64,000 nt of DNA, taken from NCBI RefSeq assembly GCF_036417845.1, contig NC_089980.1, positions 68,198,501 to 68,262,500 on the forward strand. Reading direction: 5' to 3'. Numbering within the stretch: position 1 is the stretch's first letter; every line of letters begins with the position of its first letter. This document shows, in pieces, positions 22,301 to 36,700 of this stretch. This stretch comes from Apteryx mantelli (taxonomy: Eukaryota > Chordata > Aves > Apterygiformes > Apterygidae). The translations under genes were made by a program, and so were the position numbers. Under the pieces are notes generated by a model. It was given only the letters and a program-made list of their open reading frames with translations. It searched no databases and was not told the origin of the DNA.

Positions 22301-25300
22301 TCTGTTGTAATCTTACTCTTTAAATAAAAATATTACTTTTTGAAATATTAAAAGCAATTCAGTTCTGTTTTTTTTCAGATATTTATATATTTCTGACTTT
22401 TTTTGATCAAACTTTTCTTCCAGTGTAGCCTGAACATTTTTAGATGAAAGGAGTTTCATTTTGATGAATATTCTGTTAGTAAAATGGATACTCAAGCCTA
22501 TTGTCAATCCATACTAGAACATATTGATGTTATCATGAATAGTTGTCATACGTATCTACTTTATCTTTGACAGGAAATCAAAGTAAAATACCCTCCCCCC
22601 CCCAAAAAAAAAATCCCAGTCAAATCCTAGTATATCTTAAAACTCATTAATAGGAGTGAACAGTTCTCTTTCTTTGCACACAGAAACAGAGCAATAAACT
22701 CAAATATGCAAGGTATGTTACTCACACTTGCAGTACATTCCGCAAACTCAGCTAGAACAGCCTCCTGAGTAGCTGCTTATTTTAAGCTTTGCAATGAACT
22801 TTATTTTCAGCTCTTCTCAGGTAGCTTAACATTTGCTGGTTTAGCTTTCTGTACTACACACCCAGGCTACATTTGTAGCAGAAGACATGAACTAAAGAGT
22901 ATTCTGAGATAAGAAGCTATGGAGTTTTCACCATTAAATGGCTGGCAGTGCAAAACAGTTCCGCCTACAGCATTTACCACCATTTTCTTTATGACCGAAC
23001 CATACTGTGCTCTTGTTCTTCAGTGTCCTAGTCTCTGTCTTTTCTGACCATCCTCTTTCAGCTGTCAACTCGTTACCTTTTGCCTGATATATTCTCTACC
23101 CACTGGTTTGTGGGATTTCCACAGGACTCTGCCCTTAGCCCGTTTCACTCTCTCTCCTTGCCTTAGAGATCTCATTGCTAATACAGCATATCTTTTAATA
23201 TAGAGGCCAGCTTTCTGCTTCATTTCTTTCTCTCTTGGTCCATTTGTCCTCCTCCCATCACTACCCTGCCTGCCACCTGAAAAATTCTTACTGCTTGATT
23301 CTTTTCATACTAATTTGGTTCACTTTGCAAGAACACAAATGTAAAAGGTTCAGAAATTTATATATAACATCGGTCTGGTTAAAGGAACTATCTTGTCAAT
23401 TTACAGACGAGGAACATCTAATTACAATTGTGATAATGTAAGTGCTAGGTTGTTTTTACAAAGGCTTTTCTCCAGGGCAACGTGCTCGGTCAATGGGGGG
23501 TCATTTGAGATCTAGCACAGGAGAGAGAGGTTTGATGGAACTCTAACAATTTTTTTAGATTGAAGAGCGGTACAAATCTCAATTAGCTGCTGGTAATTGA
23601 TGAACACACAAGGCTGTATGGAAACCCAGGGGAGAGATCGATCTGTTGATGCAGTTTTTGTCCTAATGTCTTCACAAGTGGTAGTTAAATGGATCCTTTC
23701 TTCCACACATCACTGTTGTTAGTAAAGGAGCTACACAATTGCTCTCTGAAGAACATCCTGATTTCTCGGTTGACTAATTGATTTGCTTTTCTCCCAGAGC
23801 ATTTTTTTTCTAAAGTGTCATATACATTCCATCATTCCCTTGAGTCACTTTTGCTTTTGCTGCTGCTTGTGAGGTTCATTTGCTGAACAAAACACAGTAA
23901 CTGCATTTTCTGCAGGTCATGACTGTGGTAGTTTTTAATGAAGACAAGCCTTTTATTTAAGTTACACAGCATGCAGGTAGCTAAAAGTTCAAGAAAAACA
24001 AGGAAGCCCTGCATTTCACTGACATTTAAGACATTCCTAATTTTACACAGCTGCTAATTTCAAAGGGCTGTATCATTCTTCCTGAGGAGCGGAAATCACA
24101 TAGGCCTTTTTCCTGTGAGTTATCACACAGAGTACCTGGCACAGTGTTGTAGCATTTTTGCACTGCAGTGGAAGAAAACTCTGATAGGATACTTTGGAAC
24201 CGAAATGAGATTTCATATAAATTCATATCTTACAAGAAAAAGGTAGGGACAAAAGTAGGTTCTCTGTCTATATCTGATGATGCAGGATCCAGGAGCACTT
24301 CCAAGTTCCCATGCCCTGGCTGCATGAAGATTCCACACAGGCAAGACACCCGGGTGTCTGAGCTCCTTTCCTCAACCGTACATCTGGTTTCTCTCAAAAA
24401 GGTGCACAACCCAGTGAGGAACCATCATGTGTCCCAGCAGGTGAAGTCTGAATGCAGTCTCTGAGTTCCACAAAACGCTGGTAGCTTGGCAAACAAATTC
24501 GGACCTGAATCTTCCAGTCTCTCAAAGGGCTAGTCAGCCACACAGATAGCCCATGAGGGGATTCCTTCAGGAAGCAAAAGGTAAGCTAGAGGCTTTTAAT
24601 TTATTCTACAATAGGCTGTAGGCAAATCACTGAACAAGTTACGCCAGACAGAGAGAGTGATGACAGGCTAAAGAGCCATTTGCCACACCTGCCTCTTGCA
24701 TCCAGTTTGAGCCCAGCAGTAGAGAAAATGAAACTCAGGACACTTCTTTGTCAAGTTCTGAGATTATATATTTTTTCAGATGTTCTCTAGCAACACTTCT
24801 GACAAGATAGATAAGATATATCCTTCTTAGAAGATTACAGAAAAAGAGTAATCAAGCATTTTAAGAAACGTACTATTACTTCAATAATCTGGGGAAGGAA
24901 AGGGAGAAGAATAGAAAAGAGGTGTGCAGTTCCAGTTTATTACAGTGAAAGTGACTGTTCCCCAGGTTCATTTAATCTCTTTTTCAAAATGACAAATGTA
25001 TATATCCTCAGCCACGGGATCTCACCACAGGCACAACACATCATGCTCTAAGACTGCTCTAAAGTCACTTGGCTTTAGTGCAGGAAGGTATAAATCATTT
25101 AGCAACTTCAAATCAAGGACTGCATATAACTCTGGAGCTATTTCTATTTCAAAACAAGACCTTGTATATGCATCAATATTACTAGAGGCACCATTATGGT
25201 GACTCAGTGAAACAATTATAATGTAGTGTAAGTAAAGCAGGTCTTTGAGCACAAAGCTGGCCATTTGCTTTTGTTTACTTTGATAAGTAATTTTAGTGGT

Positions 25301-28300
25301 TTGGGATCTGGAGGATTGCTAGCCACCCACATAGGGAAAGAATGAGCTGTAGGATGACCCCTATAGTATTATCAGTGATAGCCTTGCTGTACTAACAGGC
25401 TAAAAACAGTCCAGATTTTTCTGTTTGTTGTCAGCGCTCAAAATAATCATCTATACTTTTAAGATTGGATAACTATCCTACATAGGGCCTTTCACCAAAA
25501 AGAGAGAACAGAAGTACACAGCTTATTTATTTATTTTGCTAATTGCACAAAAGCAGTGCTGTATTCATTTGGATCACTTCATTCACATTTAAAATTCTGT
25601 CACCTCTTCAGTGAAACATGCCAGGTAGTCACTGTGCAACTAGTTAAGATGAAAAATAACAATGCTTTATTCAGTGCAACTGTTTGGAGAATTTGCATAG
25701 CTGGAATATAGCTGCCTAGCTTTGTATTTGCTGGGACATTGGAGCCAGTATGTCTACTATTGATAACTGTATTGGATAATTCTGATCTGCAATGACTGAA
25801 AGAAGTCATACTGTCATTTTGACACAGTCTGAGGCTAAGTAAAAGCCCAAAGTTGCTATGGAGACACCACAATTTTAAAGTACTAATAAATATTTTAGGA
25901 AAGCCATGAATGCATTAGCTTTATTTCTGCATTGCATGGGCAGAGCTATGAGCATAGATAGACAGAGATGTATTATGTTACCTTTTACTCTTGCATGACT
26001 CTCTCTCCTTAATTCAGTCTTTCTGAATATTTCTGGGAAAAGCATTTGCAAGGAGAGGATAGATAGGAACATGTGTATTCAGGATGGGGGGAAGGAATTT
26101 GGGTGCTAACTGTCACTTCAGTAAATAATAATTCTGGCAGGAAAATATATAGCTTCCCAGATGGTTAGGAGAGACTATTTTCCTCAGGAGTTTCTGAATT
26201 TTCACTTGTAAGACTGAACTTGAGCTATGGCATTTTACTCACTGTTGAGGCAGTCTAACAGCATGCTTATAATGCCTGTGTCATTAAAAATTAGAGCGAG
26301 TTCATTTGCTGTCTGTCCTGGGAGGAAAACATAATAAACTATACTTTGCTAATGTAGAAATAAGACTTTATCTTATAAGATTCATTATTTCCTCACAAGA
26401 AAACACTTACATAAATTCAGATAATAAACACTTAAAGTAATTAAGACAAATGGAAGGAGAAGAGAGAATAGCATCTCAGCAGATCTGACCTTTCTGTAGA
26501 GTTGGAGTGTGACTGAGGACTGCACTTGGATCCAGGAACTGAGAAACACTTCCAGTTCCATAGCATATCTGGATATTTCCAGAAAGATCTAAAACTTGCC
26601 CTTGAAAAAAACAGAAATGGAGCCCCAGGTTTAGTAAATGGATTGCAATTATGTGAAAAAGGAATCCAAATAAATTGTTTTATTTCTGCACTCTATTATA
26701 AACAAGCTTGGAATAATCAGTGCTGGATTATATAGTATTAAACAGAAGAGAAAATCTTTATTGGCAGACCACTTTCTTCATAAAACATTAGATTCTTCTG
26801 GGGCCACAAATACAGTAGCTAAAATGGTTTTAGACTGTTGCTTCCAGAATGCAAACACTTAACTATTTTACTACATATTCAAGCTCAGGTCTCCATCACT
26901 CAGAGAAAAACTGATGACTGAGCTGCAGGGTGCATCATACAAACTGTACTGCCTTTTTCATAGGAATGATTGAAATTATTGGTTTTTATGAGGGAAAAAA
27001 ACAATTAGACAAAGCAATTCCTAATGCTGAGTAATGGGGCTATGAGCCAATGAAATACTTATTAAAAACTGAAAAGCTGCTGTGTTGACTCTTAGTTTTC
27101 CAGATCTTGGGTGGGGAGGTAAGGGAAGGAGAAGTGAAATTAGGTAAGAGAGTTGATTGCATTAGACTTGATGTTTCTAAGGGAAAGACTGGCTTGGACT
27201 TGTGGTAAATTGATCAGCAGAACTTGTTTTTGTGATTATCAAGTAATCATAGAAATGAAAGGTTTCAGGCAAATGCCACCGGATAGTAGATGTGTTTTCT
27301 ATAACCACGTTTGGAAGAAGATTTGAGTGAATTGGTGATTGAAAGCAAATTGCCTAGAGATGCTTTCACAGCATGCTCTTGGTTACAAAGCATCTTTTCT
27401 CAGAAGGAAAAGGAATAATACGCTTCTCTGCTAGTTGGGTGAACAGGTAAGAGGGATTTTCAGGAGAAAATGGATAAAATGGAGTAGGAACTAACCATTT
27501 GCTGTGTTGCTAGACTTGTGGGAAACAGGTGCCAGGACAAGAGAGCTCTTAGATTTTTAAATATCAGGGGCTTCACTCTTTTTGCAATCTGTGATGTGTA
27601 GTCCTCCCTAGCAGCGAGTCTCCCTGCCCAGAGCATGAAGGCATAAGGCCCTCTGCAAGAAGGCTGTGTGGCTAGGGCTCCTGCAGCACTGAATTGGAGT
27701 TGATACCCGTGGCCAGTCAGCAGGGCTCATTAGCTCTTGCTTGGCACAGTGATAGCTGTGTTCATGCACTTCCAGGTGCCTTTGAAAGGGCACGGGATAG
27801 GAGGGGATGTTACAAGGCTGTATTAAGCAACGTACATACTCTCTTGGTACATACTACCACTGCTTCTCTTGCTTGTTTGTTTGCTCTCGATGGCTCCAGC
27901 ATCCAGACCTGACGTGTAAAGTAAAGGAGCTGGAAGGAAGCTGCATCAATTGCTGATGTGGTAGAGAATGGGGATCAGGTGAAGGGAGACAAGCTTAGCC
28001 CCTTTTGTTGTCCCACTCCTCACCATCCAAGCCTGTGCCTGGCTTGGACTGTGTTCTGTGGCTTGCAGTTGGATGAGGGTCTTGTGCTCATTGATAGCAC
28101 AATTGACATACGTGGCTTAAGAACTGCTCTAGTAAAATGGATTCTGTGCAGGACAAGTACTGCCAGCTCTGCTGTGGACTTTACTTACTCATTTGTAATT
28201 GTCATGCATGCTTTGTCAGGCTGCAGATTTTTATCTTAAGAGGTGTGGGCAGTTCTGGAGAGGTGAATTAAATTTCCTGTATTTAAGCCAACAACATTTG

Positions 28301-30206
28301 CTGCTAACCATGAAGGGCTGTTATGTAACTGTAAATACTCTTACTAAAATACAGTGGATCAACATGAAAATGACGTAATTTCTTTGGGGTTTGCTGCCAG
28401 TGTTTTGCTTCCCCCCCCTCTATGTTTACAGCTGAATAATGTTACCTAGGAATATTGCTTATGCTAGGTCTATTTCTTTCTTTCTTAATTCAAGGGGTAC
28501 AAAATGATTCTGTTGACAAAATATCCCTTATTTTGCCATAACTGGAAACATCTTACCAGTGAACTGATGTGATTTGTATTCCTGAGCTTCGTTACCTGAT
28601 GTAGATGATCAGAAAGACCCATTCTAGGCTAACATGAAATAACAGATCTCTCCTTTTAAATGAGGTAGTGTAAATGGTTTGAAGTTTTGAAATCTTTTCG
28701 TAGGCAAGACAATCTTTTTGTCTTGCTTCATCTTACAAGAGTTTGTCCATAGATCTTCCTGCTTCAGTCAAATGGGGAACTGAGAAAAAATGTGTTACTT
28801 TAGCTTGTTTTAAGGCTATTTTCACTGTTCATAGTCACTGCCGGATGGAGCCTGAAACTTTGCAACATTTCTCTCATTCTAATCCAGAACGCCTTGAAGA
28901 TGTTACGACCATTACAGGGGAAAACTTTTTCCTTAGCTAGAAGCTGATTCAGTGGAGAAACCAAGTCAGCCAGCAAGACTGGAGTTTATATAGCGAAACT
29001 GTTTTGTTCTCATTTCACTGGAAGTAATATTCAGATAAAAAATATACATGCTGAGCTCTTGAATGGTTCAATGTTATGTTTTTCTTGGAATTTCAACATA
29101 TAAGACACTGTGGCATGGAAGAGTTAACATGTAGTAATCACAGATGAACTTCTTAACTGAATTCTTGTATTCTTTAAAGCCACCTAGTTTGTGTAGACTT
29201 TATTTACAGATATAAATGAGGTCTAGAGACTGAAATACAGAAGACTTCCATGAAAAGTTACAGGACTGTAACTTACCTGCCTCTTGACTAAGTTGTCATT
29301 TGGTTACGGTTGGGGTATGGCTGTTGCCCTCGATTTTCACACAGAAGTTCTTTTCTTCATAATAGCAATTTACCATTTTGCATATTCCATGTAACCATGG
29401 AATTCACCCTGTTATATTAATATAATGCAAATGCCATGGCACATTAGGATGGCCACTAAACACAGGTTTGTGAAAATGGAAGAGAAGAGAATATTTTAGT
29501 TTGTGTGTTCCATATGGCCTTCTGCCTTTTCATACAACTTCATAGATTTTTTTTTTTCTTCAGCAGTGACCATTATGATAAAATAAATGCCTGGAGGGGT
29601 GAATAAGGGGAAGATATCTAAATTCTATTTGATAGCCTGGTTTGATAGCTCTGGGACGTAAACACCTGCAGTGAGCTGTTAGGTACAGGGTGAGAAACTT
29701 TCAGGAAGTGGAGATAGAAATGTGATCCTGCAAGTCTTAGTGCTCTTACAAAACTTCCTAGTCCTGAATCCAGTTCCTGCTGAAGACAACGGGAGTTTCT
29801 GTAGGTTTCATCTGTGTTTGCATCAGGACTAATTTCTACCTAGCTTCCTATCATGTTTTCCTATCCTATCATCAGAATCTTTATAAAAGTTCTTACAGCA
29901 TATAGGTTAATTAATTTCTCTCTCAGTTCTCAGTCACTCAGGGTCAGACTGTCTTGAGATGAGGAATGCTTAGAGAAAATTTAAATGATTATTTTGGACA
30001 AGACGCACTGACCCTAATGAACAGAGATAATAACCATATAAATAGAAAGAGCCAGATAATAAAAATGAAGAGATGAACTGTTTTTAATCAGCTATTTGAG
30101 GCTACTACACAAACCAAATAAACCTTTCTATGTTTTAGCATTTATATGTAAGGGCACTGACACTAAGTGTACCTAAACAAAACTCCTTTGGTACAATAAC
30201 TTCATA
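22301..30206. other. AT-rich non-coding spacer DNA
   Basis: No gene was recognised. A C-run/A-run junction lies at about 22591-22613, and a slightly GC-richer patch at 27600-28240 has frames of up to 93 codons without known domains. Near 29760-29840 there is a stretch reminiscent of old amniote interspersed repeats, too weak to name. Confidence 0.55.
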
Positions 30207-30770
30207 TCACAGAATCACAGAATCGCTGAGGTTGGAAGGGACCTCTGGAGATCATCTAGTCCAACCCCCCTGCTCAAGCAGGGTCACCTAGAGCACATTG
30301 CACAGGATTGCATCCAGGTGCGTTTTGAATATCTCCAGAGAAGGAGACTCCACAACCTCTCTGGGCAACCTGTTCCAGTGCTCTGTCACCCTCACAGTGA
30401 AAAAGTTTTTCCTCATGTTCAGATGGAAGCGTCTGTGTTTCAGTTTGTGCCCGTTACCTTGCGTCCTGTCACTGGGCACCACTGAAAAGAGTCTGGCTCC
30501 ATCCTCTTGACACCCTCCCTTCAGATACTTGTACACATTGATAAGATCTCCTCTCAGCCTTCTCTTCTCCAAGCTAAACAGGCCCAGCTCTCTCAGCCTT
30601 TCCTCATAAGAGAGATGCTCCAGTCCCCTAATCATCTTTGTAGCCCTTCGCTGCACTTGCTCCAGTAGTGCCACATCCCTCTTGTACTGGGGAGCCCAGA
30701 ACTGGACGCAGTACTCCAGATGTGGCCTCACCAGGGCTGAGTAGAGGGGGAGAATCACCTCCCTCAACCT
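30207..30770 (-). mobile_element. Young 5'-truncated CR1 LINE in spacer
   Basis: The minus strand encodes the C-terminal part of CR1 ORF2 without any stop from 30767 to 30288. Recognisable blocks are [72 protein letters not shown] and [18 protein letters not shown]. It is followed by the short CR1 3' UTR, and the plus strand shows the terminal octamers as ATCACAGAATCACAGAATCG at 30208-30227. It is 5'-truncated within ORF2, as is usual for CR1. The intact frame suggests a later insertion than the other copies. There is no endonuclease or complete RT, so it is not autonomous. Confidence 0.96.
30288..30767 (-). CDS. CR1 ORF2 C-terminal open frame (159 residues)
   Basis: This is an open frame within the CR1 fragment, starting at a chance Met ([10 protein letters not shown]) and ending at the natural ORF2 stop (AILCNVL). 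It is retrotransposon-derived, not a host gene. It covers the region after the RT catalytic core (thumb and C-terminal part). Confidence 0.75.
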   Translation of the reverse strand: MREVILPLYSALVRPHLEYCVQFWAPQYKRDVALLEQVQRRATKMIRGLEHLSYEERLRELGLFSLEKRRLRGDLINVYKYLKGGCQEDGARLFSVVPSDRTQGNGHKLKHRRFHLNMRKNFFTVRVTEHWNRLPREVVESPSLEIFKTHLDAILCNVL

Positions 30771-33700
30771 GCATATATTAATTTATACTTTACAAAATAA
30801 TGATTAGAGAAAAATGTTAAGTCAAAATTTATCTTTAGATAGATAGATAGACAGATATAGATATATATAAATACATAAGACAAAGTGATTTTCTTTTCAA
30901 GATACCAGACAATTAGTGTAGCTGGTAATTCACAATAGAAATGAAACTGTCTTTAGGATTTTTTTCCTTTTAGCAACCAGCTTGACTGGAGAACTTTAAT
31001 CTCTTACGTGGACACACTGTGAAGCCCTTAAAGCTTTTAAATTTACAATGTAAGGTATTGCATGAAAAGAAATTCTGGAACATTTTAAAAAATAGTCTTC
31101 TTTTGTGAAAGGCTGTATGGGGTCACATCCCACATCAAGAAGTTTCAGTTTCAGTGATTAAAGGACACTTAGAAAGTTTTTTTTTTCCTTTTTTGTCTTC
31201 TTTTCCACTTCATTATTTGGATATGCTGAAATTTTGTCACTATTTCTTACATTACAAGTTGTGCCTGTCCAGGAAGAATATGGAAGACTGGAGAACTTGT
31301 GGATTTACAACACTGGAGTAGAAACTAGTTAACTGAGGGAGAAGTGACTTTCATAAAACTATTTTTCTGTGTTCTGTTAATACCCACTAACATACTGGGA
31401 TACAAGCTCATTACTATCAGTTTATATCCACACCCTTATTCCTTTAATCAAGGGTTGTCAGACAGATCTTGACCATTCCTTAAAGTCCTAGTTAAAGAGG
31501 CAGTGTGACAACATTCCTAATATTTTCAAAGAGGCTTTAAGCCTTTTCATCAAGTAGATCATAGATCACCAAGTAGCAACAGAAGACCAAATGAGTGACT
31601 CCATTCAAAAATTGCAATGATTAATTAATATAGGCAATATACTTTTTCTACATTATTTTTTGCAAAGTTATATTTTGGTCATTATTTTCTACTTATTCAA
31701 GAAAATGCCAGCTATATGAAGTCTGATCTACTTACAATTGTAGTCCATGACTTCCCAGTGAGTTCAATGGAACAAGCACAGTGAACACCACAAAGGTGTA
31801 AATGGTCAAGACATGACTTTATTTTCTTAACAAGTCAGATCAGAATTCTGTGTCTTCTAAAAAGCCTGAGGTTCCTATCTATCCAGCTCAGTCCTGTCTG
31901 CAGGCAGAGAAACTAGAGAAGTTTACTGGTGAAATAATAAATGTGTAGGGAAAGAAAGTGCTTCTAGAGCTGGGTGGCAGTGGGCTGGGGGTTTTTGAAC
32001 ATCCAGATTTGGGAGTTTGGCCCTATTCTTTTATGGAGCTTGCCTTTACACTGTATTAGACATTTACTGATACAATACAGAGGAGTAGTTCTACAGACAT
32101 TTCACGGTATAGTCATTTATCTTCATGAAAGCACATGATACTTCATATCTGTAGCATCTGGACCTAAATAAGCTTATTAGATGCAATTAAAAATGAATTA
32201 GTCTCACTTGTATATACTGCACTAGTTTCAGTTAAATAGATTTGCAAACATGTATGTCTCAAGTTGCAATAGGGGAAGTTATAAGGCAAAATTCCTAAGT
32301 AAAGTATTGTTACAGGGATGGTTCTTTTTCTGGAGCACAGTGAGAATACTTGTGCCAACAAAACCAAATATAACTACATGAAAGAAGCTGAAGGACTTCA
32401 GCTTTCTTCCTCTGCCCTCCTGTTCCTGTGCTCTTCCTCACACAGTGTCTCATTAACATTTGCAGCTGTTGCATGTATTACACAATGTAGTTTCAACCAC
32501 ATAGATGGAGACCCACCACAATCAGGTCTGGCCAGTGTCCGCCTCTGATTAAAACCAAGAAGGAATTTGCTATTGACTTCAGCAGATGTATTATCAGACC
32601 TTTGGCTCCAGACAGCCATTTTAGCGTCTTGCTACTTTTCTGTAATATCAAAGGACCCAATGTGCTTAGTGAATTTTGTGTATATTGGCTCAAGCCATGT
32701 AGACCAAAATATTTCTCAGCTTGCCTGATTCTTCTTTGTTATGAACACACACGCTAATATTACAGAGGTGTGCACAGAGAACAGAGTAGTAGAAGAATAT
32801 AGGTCTAGGGCTAGTGGCAAATTTGTCATCTGAGGAATGACTAATGGCTAGCCAGTGCCTGTGAATAAAGGGAGTGAAGCTTTTCTGGCTCTTGTTTTAA
32901 TGAGCACTAAAAAGATGGAATCAAATTAAACTCTCCATAAAAACTATCTTCTATTTCATAGTCCTACTTAAAGTTTTTTCACTAATGTCTTATGATAAAT
33001 GACCTTGAATAACTAGCATGAAACTATAGTCAGGATGCCTTTACTTAGTTAATAATGATGATGACATGTTACATTTGTGCTACACTGTCTTGAGATACCC
33101 TTGTGCTTGCAACCTGCTGCCTGTCCTTTATCAGAACTGAGTACTTATGGGGTTCTTCTTCCATATCCAGCACTGCAGAGCTACAAGAGAACTACAAACT
33201 TTAAACTTGACAAGGTCATAGATTCACACTATTTTTGATTTCTTTTTTTCTGGACTTCATGTTAAACATCTTTTCCAGTTCCAGTGACAAAAGAATAGTA
33301 TTTTTCAGCTAAGTGAGATCAGAGCTCAGATACATCTTTCTACATTCTTAAATAACTGAAATACTTCAAGTAATCTATCATTCATCTGGTGTTCAGAATT
33401 CAAAGGCAGCAGTAACACTTCTGCAAACTGCAGCAGGATTTGACTATAAATCAATGACTCTTGACTGCCCTTTCTTGCCTTCACTAATATTTCATTACTT
33501 TTACAGGGTTTCACAGAGAACATATGCAAGAGGTAAGTGATAAATCAGTCAGTGACCTACAGTTAGAATAACGGCAATGCAGGGAATTCCTGGAATATCA
33601 GTAGGTTCTTGCCAATAGATTGAATTGCTCTCAGACACAGAACTCAGAATCTCAGAGAATTTCAGAGAATATTCTTTGTGCATTTTCCTTGTCTGGATCC

Positions 33701-36700
33701 ATTGGAATACTGGGATTTATATCCATGAAAGCCACAAAAAACCTACTGAGTACAGTAACTCTGACATTTAATGTCTTTTTTCTTTTTTTTCATTTTAATT
33801 CTTGCAGCCCTTTATTGCCCCTTATTTGATGTCTTGTATGCTAAAGACTTGTGCCAGAAAGAAACTCTGTGCAAGTAATTTACCAAACCTTTGAGACTGT
33901 AGTTAAAAAAACAGAAACTCTAATGAACGCCCTTAGCAACCACTAACAGAACACACATAGAAATTATAAATTGTTCATGATGGGAAAACCCTTCCTCTTC
34001 AGAGAGTATGAGTTGGAGGGAAAGGCAAAAAGAAAATACATTTTTAAGGAATCTTCCTTACATTTAAATTATTTTTCTTTGGAAACTCATTTCCCATGCA
34101 GGCTCATTTTCAAGAACAATATTGCAGTGATCTTAGTTAGCATAATAAGTTTTTCAGTTCAAGTTGTATGAAGTTATAGATCTGAAAACTTCTGTAGAAG
34201 CAAATATTTTATGGGATGGAAAGATATAGGGGAGTATACGAAGAAATATTTTTTATTTTTAAAATCTGCAAAGACTCCTCATTCTAATACTAGTAAATGT
34301 TAACATTAGTCATGAATAGCACACACAAAATCCCTAGATTTGTAGATTATAAGAGACAATGTGTTAGGAAAAAGTCTGGTTGTACTGTGGCTCAAATTGT
34401 ATTTCGCAGTGGTCTTTCCGTGTGACTGTATAAAACACTTGAGTGTTTCATGACTTCACTCTGTACAGGAATTAGATGATCAAAATAAGCAGTGAAGCTG
34501 TAGAAAACTGAAAAAAAGCAAGCAGTCTCCCTGTAAGATTTCCACAGTATACAAGTGATCAAACTACAGGTCTTTGTAATCTGCCCTGGCCATTCCTCTG
34601 GCCTGCATCCCACTCAGCCAGCCTTCTTTTTGATTTTTGCTGTTACCTTTTACTGAACCTCTCCTCAGTTCTCCCCTCTAGAAGACTTCTCCCAATTAAA
34701 GAAGTTATTGAGTTATCAAAATTCAACATTTGACATAAGAGTTGTTGGACTTATATGTTCAGATGGTGTAGTAGAAAGTATTAAGATGGGATTTTTATAA
34801 TTAGTGAGTTGAATATCACTATTCTCAAGATTTCTGAGGAGGTGCAAGTGCTTTGGGTTATTTAATTTTACAATAGAACAAACTACCTCAAAGTCAAAAA
34901 ACTCTCCTTTTTTGAAAGCAGGTCTAAGTTATCTAAGGAAAGATTTTGTACAATATTGTCATTATTAGTATTGATGCTGATTTAGAAAAAACAGTTATGT
35001 AAGCACAACTGACTGTCTGTCTGTTTTCAGACCCTTCCTAGGCATTCACCAGTATGGTACTAATGAATTTATTTGTACAAAACCTCAGGAAACAAGGCAG
35101 TCCTTATCATGCATTTACAGACAGGAGAGGCACTGAGCAGTTGTCTTGCTCAAGGGTCTCAGGAAGTCTGTGGCAAAAATTAACCAAGTATATATCCCTG
35201 AAGCTGCAGTGCAATTCCTGATCTTTTCTCTCTATCACCTTCTTATAGAAGGACACTTTTTTTAATTAACCTTTCAAAAAAGTTTTGAATGTAAGACATT
35301 TCGTAAGAATCATAAACCAGCTTTTTAGATTCACTGTTGCTCATCTGTGAAGGAAGAGATTTTAATGGAAACTCACAGTGATAGATTATAGGTGGTTCAT
35401 TTCCTAGCACATAGCCAATTTTTGCTGTTGCTCTCTTGGGTTTTTCTTGGATTTGAAACCTTGAAAAACAGTCTAAAAAACAGACTGGCTAGGGAAAAAG
35501 AAAACCCTCAGCTGGAGGTCCAAACCTGGAGAGAACTTAATTGAAATCAATAGAGTATTAAATAAAGCCAAAGACTATAGTAAAAGAAAATATTTCAGTC
35601 TGACCAAAAACAAGAAAGAAATTCAGTCTTTCGTAATGGCATTCCCTCTCATCCTGATGTTAGCTGTGAAACAAGAACTTAAGATGTTTTCTCTGCAGAT
35701 TTTATACCTTTCAGCTCTAGCGGAACACTAAGTGATAGCTTTGTGTTCATACAAGTGTATGGGGACTGCCTCCATATTGACATGCCATTCAGCTCTCAGG
35801 CTGGTTTTCTGTTTTTCAAGGACTGTAATCTTGTGTCTGAACTATCAAAGGTAAGCTCATTTCCACAGTAGCCTTTTTTCTGGCTAATAATGACGGTGTA
35901 CCTCCTTGACATATGCAATGCTATACTAAACCCAGACAGGCACTGAAAAACAGGTGAAAACATCCACAAGGTTACTATGTTCTGTTGGGTTCTTAACCAT
36001 CCCTAATATTGACTTCTAAGTGATTTGAAATTAATTTTCATGAAATGTGTCCATTCCTCATATTCCTTGCTACAGCCAGTGTATTATATATTATATTGTC
36101 TTCTCAGAGATTTCTTCACTGATCGTGGAGAATATGCTGTTTCCCTGCAGGTATTCAGGGTGTTTATGAGGACAGCAAGCTCCATGTTTCTCAGGTCACT
36201 CTGTGCTGTACATGACAAGGTAATAATAATGAACGAGAAACTCTTGTTCATGGACATGTTCGTGGAGAGGTTAGAGAATGAAGAACTTTTCCATATTTAA
36301 GTTATTTTTTGAATGGGTTGATGGGGAGAAAATATTTTTCAAGAGATGTAAAGCTAGAAATATGCAGACTGGAAAAGACGGAAAATCTTGGAAAACCTGA
36401 TGAAATAAAATTAGACATTTCATTAACATTAACAATGTCTAACATTAGACATTAGACAATTATATCATTTATAAGGTTGGGTAATGAAGACTGGGATTTT
36501 GGTGGAAAAGTTTTTTTTGTAAACAGAATTAACGTTCTGTGCATTTTTAATAACTCTACAATTCTTCTTCCTTATGTCTTACCTACATAATACCCTGTGT
36601 GGTTTTATCAAGACACTGAATGACTTGCACTCAGTCATGTGAAAAGACTGTGATAGTCTATTGATCTAAAACATGGGGTGGGGAGTAGAGGGAGGAAGGT

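Noticed and set aside
36025-36300. 91-codon plus-strand frame in the spacer
   Set aside because: No family resemblance and an isolated chance frame in AT-rich DNA.
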